Positions 60,716-64,000 of a stretch of 64,000 nt of DNA are shown in pieces (within the stretch, counting starts at the first letter, position 1; every line of letters starts with the position of its first letter). A program made the position numbers and the translations under genes. Origin of the DNA: Morella rubra (Eukaryota; Streptophyta; Magnoliopsida; Fagales; Myricaceae); contig CM025851.1 in NCBI GenBank assembly GCA_003952965.2, positions 3,187,307-3,251,306 on the forward strand, written 5' to 3'. The notes below the pieces were generated by a model. That model ran no database searches. It was not told the DNA's origin and saw nothing but the letters and a program-made list of their open reading frames with translations.

Positions 60716-61772
60716 AATGCCCTCAAATTTGGGTAGTTTGGAATTCCTATGTGCTCTTTGAGTCTCAATGTACAATTTTATCGGGTTGTCGACTTCTTTC
60801 CTCACATTTAAACTTTATCTAAATTCAAATTGGAATTATTGTAATTTATGGAAACGGAATTTATGAAATATTTTCTTTTGTTCCGTACTGAAGATAAGAT
60901 GTTACCTACTAGTTATTTTTAAATCAATTGGGCAAGATATTTGAGTGTTAAAATTTTGGGGTGGTTGAAATTTTAGATTGTTGGAGTTGTGAAAAAATTA
61001 AGAGAGAGTTGACTTAAATGAATTTTTTATATTTATTATAATTAAAAGGAATAATTTGATAAGAAAATAGAAAATATTCTGTAGTTATTTTAATTAGGTC
61101 AAAGTTTTGAATATTTTGGCACCCAAACACCACTAATAGTGCCCAAAATATGTTATAGTATGTGATTTGCAAGTCTTATGTTTCTAATATTATCAATTCT
61201 CGCTTTCTCTTTCAAATGATTGTAAACCACATGTAAAATGACACATTCAAGATAATATCACTAATTTTTTTTTAAAAAAAATCAATATATAAAAAAAATT
61301 AAATAAAATATTGAAACTTTATTTCAGTCATTTATTTTATTTATTGAATTCTTGATTTATTTATTTTTTTAAAATTTTATCTCATACGAGTATTTCATCC
61401 ATTTTTATGACACTAAAAAATATAACTATATTTGTTTTGGTTTTGCAAATATTTTTCATGTAATGATTAAGATAATTTTTTTTTGTTGGAGGTAGTATAG
61501 ATTCTCTTGAGATTGGTAAAAATTTTGTTAAAAGTTATTAAAATTTGTTGGAGTTTGTAAAATAATTATTAGAATTTATAAAAAAGTATTAAAATTGCTG
61601 AAAAAGTGATCTTGAACAATTTTTTGAGAAAATTTTTTCATAGCCAAACATAGTTTTCAAACTTACCCAAAGAATTGATTTTCACCTATAATTTAGTGGT
61701 GTAATAGGATATTATTCAAAAAAAAAGAAAAGATGTTTCGAGCATTTCCTAAAGCGTTCATATGCAGTCAAA
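60716..61772. other. AT-rich intergenic region
   Basis: No gene. Blocks at about 60945-61130 and 61485-61660 are rich in AAATTTTGTTAAAA-type words, like the MITE-like elements elsewhere in the window, but I could not define their ends. Confidence 0.5.
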
Positions 61773-61894
61773 ACTTGGCCGCAACGCATCTCTTCCTGAT
61801 TGGTGTTTCCTCAACGATGTCAACATTCTTGGCAATACTTGGGCCCAACGCATCTATTCCTGAATGGTGCTTCCTTAACAAATTCAACATTCTT
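61773..61894 (+). repeat. 58-bp tandem duplication in the eEF1A promoter
   Basis: ACTTGGCCGCAACGCATCTC...CAACATTCTT (61773-61830) is followed at a 64-bp period by ACTTGGGCCCAACGCATCTA...CAACATTCTT (61837-61894). The copies differ at around ten positions. It lies about 110-230 bp upstream of the TATA box. Confidence 0.75.
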
Positions 61895-62004
61895 CGACCG
61901 TCTGTTTAAAATCCGTATTAAACTGTCATAGAAATCACTAGAGTCAGTGAGTCACTAGTGTCACGCTCCTCAATATCGCGTGGTATGCAGCTCGTGTCAA
62001 GGTG

Positions 62005-62012
62005 TATAAATA
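62005..62012 (+). promoter_or_regulatory. TATA box of the eEF1A gene
   Basis: TATAAATA, about 125 bases before the leader intron donor and followed by a CT-rich leader; it fits a strong plant housekeeping promoter. Confidence 0.7.
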
Positions 62013-62094
62013 ACTTTGTCATTCTAACCTTAACTGAGGTCATTTTCGTAAACGCTGTGCATCTCGCTTTCTCGCTTTTCGTTCTCTCTTGAGG

Positions 62095-62103
62095 CTAGGG
62101 TTT
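62095..62103 (+). promoter_or_regulatory. Telo-box in the eEF1A leader
   Basis: CTAGGGTTTT, the reverse complement of the AAACCCTA telo-box, lies in the leader exon about 30 bases before the intron donor. Telo-boxes near the transcription start are well known for plant eEF1A and ribosomal protein genes and raise expression in cycling cells. Confidence 0.6.
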
Positions 62104-62133
62104 TAGCAGAGCTCTCCCTCACTCTCTCTTAAG

Positions 62134-63039
62134 GTACGATTGATTTTCTTGTTCTGTGTACAGCTATCGGATACGAATTATTCTTGTTTGAGATCCGTGA
62201 ACAACTGTGTTTTGAACGTCGTTTATGGTAGTTGTATTTCCTCTTATCAGGTTGATTCTAAGTTTTGCGGTCTTTATAATTTCGCTTTGGATTGTTACAG
62301 ATGCTGGTTTGTGAAATGCCTATGTAAAATGTTTAATTATCTAGATCTCTTATCAGACGGATGAGATTGTTTTGAGTTTCTACGCTTGTGCTCATTTTGT
62401 TTTGGCTATTTACTAGCGGAATCTAGAATTGTGTTGAGTTCTCCTATGGTATCCTTGCTGTTTTCGGTGTTAGGTTAGGTTATCTTCTCGTGCCTTTGCA
62501 GCGATTATATTAGGATTTGCTTAGCATTTGTTGTTGGATCTGTTCTTCGTGGAAATGAATTTTTTTTTATTGATACATTGAATCACTTCGCGCTGTACAT
62601 ATAGTCTTAATCCCTGAAATATTTTATTATTATTATTATTATTTTTATGTTTAAATTGTCCCCTACTAGATGTTATGCTTTATATTTGTGAATTGATGTT
62701 GACTGTGACTGTTATAAAGTTGTCTAATTTTATTTAGTTTAAACAGTTTTGCAAGGGATGTAAAGGAGAATGCTAATATATTTGGTTGAATGCATGGGTT
62801 CTTATAACCAGTTCTTATGGAATCCGTTGATGGATTTGTTTATCCTTGAAGGATCTAAGTTATGTTCTGTTTGATGCTAATTATTTGCATTTAAATAAGT
62901 CATACATTTTTTTTTCAACCAAGGTTCTTTTGGATATTTAAATTCTTATCTATCGAGGGATGCCTATTTTGACTTTGCAATTCTTTTCAGTCAATCAAAG
63001 GATGAACCTGTCTCACTTTCTTTTTCCCATTCTTGACAG
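62134..63039 (+). other. eEF1A 5' UTR leader intron
   Basis: Donor cttaag|GTACGATTG at 62134 and acceptor cattcttgacag ending at 63039, 20 bases before the ATG. A leader intron at this place is conserved in plant eEF1A genes and is known to enhance expression. It contains an ATT microsatellite at about 62626-62642. Confidence 0.8.
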
Positions 63040-63059
63040 TTTTGAGCTAAGATTTCATA

Positions 63060-64000
63060 ATGGGCAAGGAGAAGGTTCACATCAACATTGTGGTCATTGG
63101 CCACGTCGACTCAGGCAAGTCAACTACCACAGGCCACTTGATTTACAAGCTTGGAGGTATTGACAAGCGTGTTATTGAGAGGTTCGAGAAAGAAGCTGCT
63201 GAGATGAACAAGAGATCGTTCAAATATGCTTGGGTGCTTGACAAGCTCAAGGCCGAGCGTGAGCGTGGTATCACCATTGACATTGCCCTGTGGAAGTTTG
63301 AGACCACAAAGTACTACTGCACAGTCATTGATGCCCCTGGACACCGTGACTTCATCAAGAACATGATTACTGGAACCTCTCAGGCTGATTGTGCTATTCT
63401 TATTATTGACTCCACCACTGGGGGTTTTGAAGCTGGTATTTCCAAGGATGGACAAACTCGTGAGCATGCTCTCCTTGCCTTTACCCTTGGTGTCAGGCAA
63501 ATGATTTGCTGCTGCAACAAGGTATGATGATGCCAGCATATTGATCATTATGTTTATGTTTCACTTTGAGTGATATGTTATTGGATTTTCTTGTCCTATA
63601 TCCATATGCTTTTTGTGGTTTTGATAAATGTACATTGTATTTCGGAGAGCAGATGGATGCCACAACTCCAAAGTACTCAAAGTCAAGGTATGACGAAATT
63701 GTCAAGGAAGTCTCTTCCTACCTGAAGAAGGTTGGGTACAACCCTGACAAGATTCCTTTTGTCCCTATCTCTGGTTTTGAGGGTGACAATATGATTGAGA
63801 GGTCCACTAACCTCGACTGGTACAAGGGCCCAACCCTTCTTGAGGCCCTTGACTCGATTGTGGAGCCCAAGCGACCCTCGGACAAACCCCTTCGTCTTCC
63901 ACTTCAGGATGTCTACAAGATTGGAGGCATTGGAACTGTCCCTGTGGGTCGTGTTGAGACTGGTATCATCAAGCCTGGTATGGTTGTCACTTTTGGCCCC
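63060..64000 (+). CDS. EF1A: Translation elongation factor eEF1A, 3' partial
   Basis: Exon 1 is 63060-63521 and exon 2 runs from 63653 past the window end; about 270 of the usual 447-449 residues are seen. GTPase motifs are intact: G1 GHVDSGKS (residues 14-21), the switch I region with [13 protein letters not shown]3 DAPGH (91-95) and G4 NKMD (153-156). The intron falls in phase 0 between K154 and M155, splitting NKMD, as usual in plant eEF1A genes. Domain 2 starts around [20 protein letters not shown]. eEF1A carries aminoacyl-tRNA to the ribosomal A site in the cytosol. No frame break or unusual residue in the visible part. Confidence 0.98.

Noticed and set aside
1-64000. tRNA, rRNA, CRISPR or bacterial operon-like features.
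   Set aside because: I looked for tRNA B-box-like words and repeats with regular spacers and found none convincing; the region is a plant nuclear locus. A tRNAscan-type search would be decisive.

Overview
The window is nuclear DNA from a flowering plant, most likely a eudicot. Evidence: typical plant GT-AG introns in AT-rich DNA, land-plant families (P-class PPR, LOB domain, IQD, plant-type eEF1A with a leader intron), an LTR element primed by initiator-methionine tRNA, a hAT element, L1-type LINE copies and many AT-rich MITE-like blocks. I cannot name a species.

Layout, left to right. (1) 1-2139 (+): a P-class PPR gene, cut at its 5' end by the window edge. (2) 3209-6092: two mobile insertions with clean target-site duplications, a 737-bp A-tailed non-LTR insertion and a 1.9-kb hAT-type element. 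(3) About 6.1-12.4 kb: AT-rich, no gene recognised. (4) 12407-14145 (+): an LBD1/LBD11-type LOB gene whose first exon is preceded by a decayed partial copy of itself and has no in-frame ATG. (5) 16460-18863: a gag-only Copia-type LTR element on the minus strand. (6) 21184-23620 (+): mitochondrial ATP synthase subunit d. (7) 25184-33015 (-): an EF-hand mitochondrial carrier of the SAMTL type (At2g35800). (8) 34896-37349 (-): TIM14/PAM18. (9) 38293-42665 (-): an IQ67-domain (IQD) protein. (10) 46804-52228 (+): a NOC2/REBELOTE-type ribosome biogenesis protein. (11) 53160-53936 (-): a small plant-specific gene broken by two apparent frame shifts. (12) 58379-59973 (+): an ataxin-10-domain ARM protein (MEE50 type), followed by a 5'-truncated LINE. 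(13) 62134-end (+): eEF1A with its leader intron, running off the right edge.

Three consecutive genes (ATP synthase d, SAMTL-type carrier, TIM14) encode mitochondrial inner-membrane proteins. As far as I recall, the carrier and TIM14 are also neighbours in Arabidopsis (At2g35800/At2g35795), so that pair looks like old conserved synteny rather than a functional cluster. The other genes have unrelated housekeeping or developmental roles. Exon boundaries were worked out by hand from splice signals, reading phase and recalled homologues; every multi-exon model keeps its frame throughout and its length fits its family where I know it.

I found no wholly new multi-gene system. The most interesting features are the rearranged LOB first exon, the gag-only LTR element, the 737-bp A-tailed insertion, the frame-broken gene near 53.5 kb, a GC-AG intron in the carrier gene, a TIM14 exon whose only coding content is the ATG, short tandem duplications in the eEF1A promoter and downstream of NOC2, and MITE pairs sharing the end GGCGTTTGTTT upstream of two genes.
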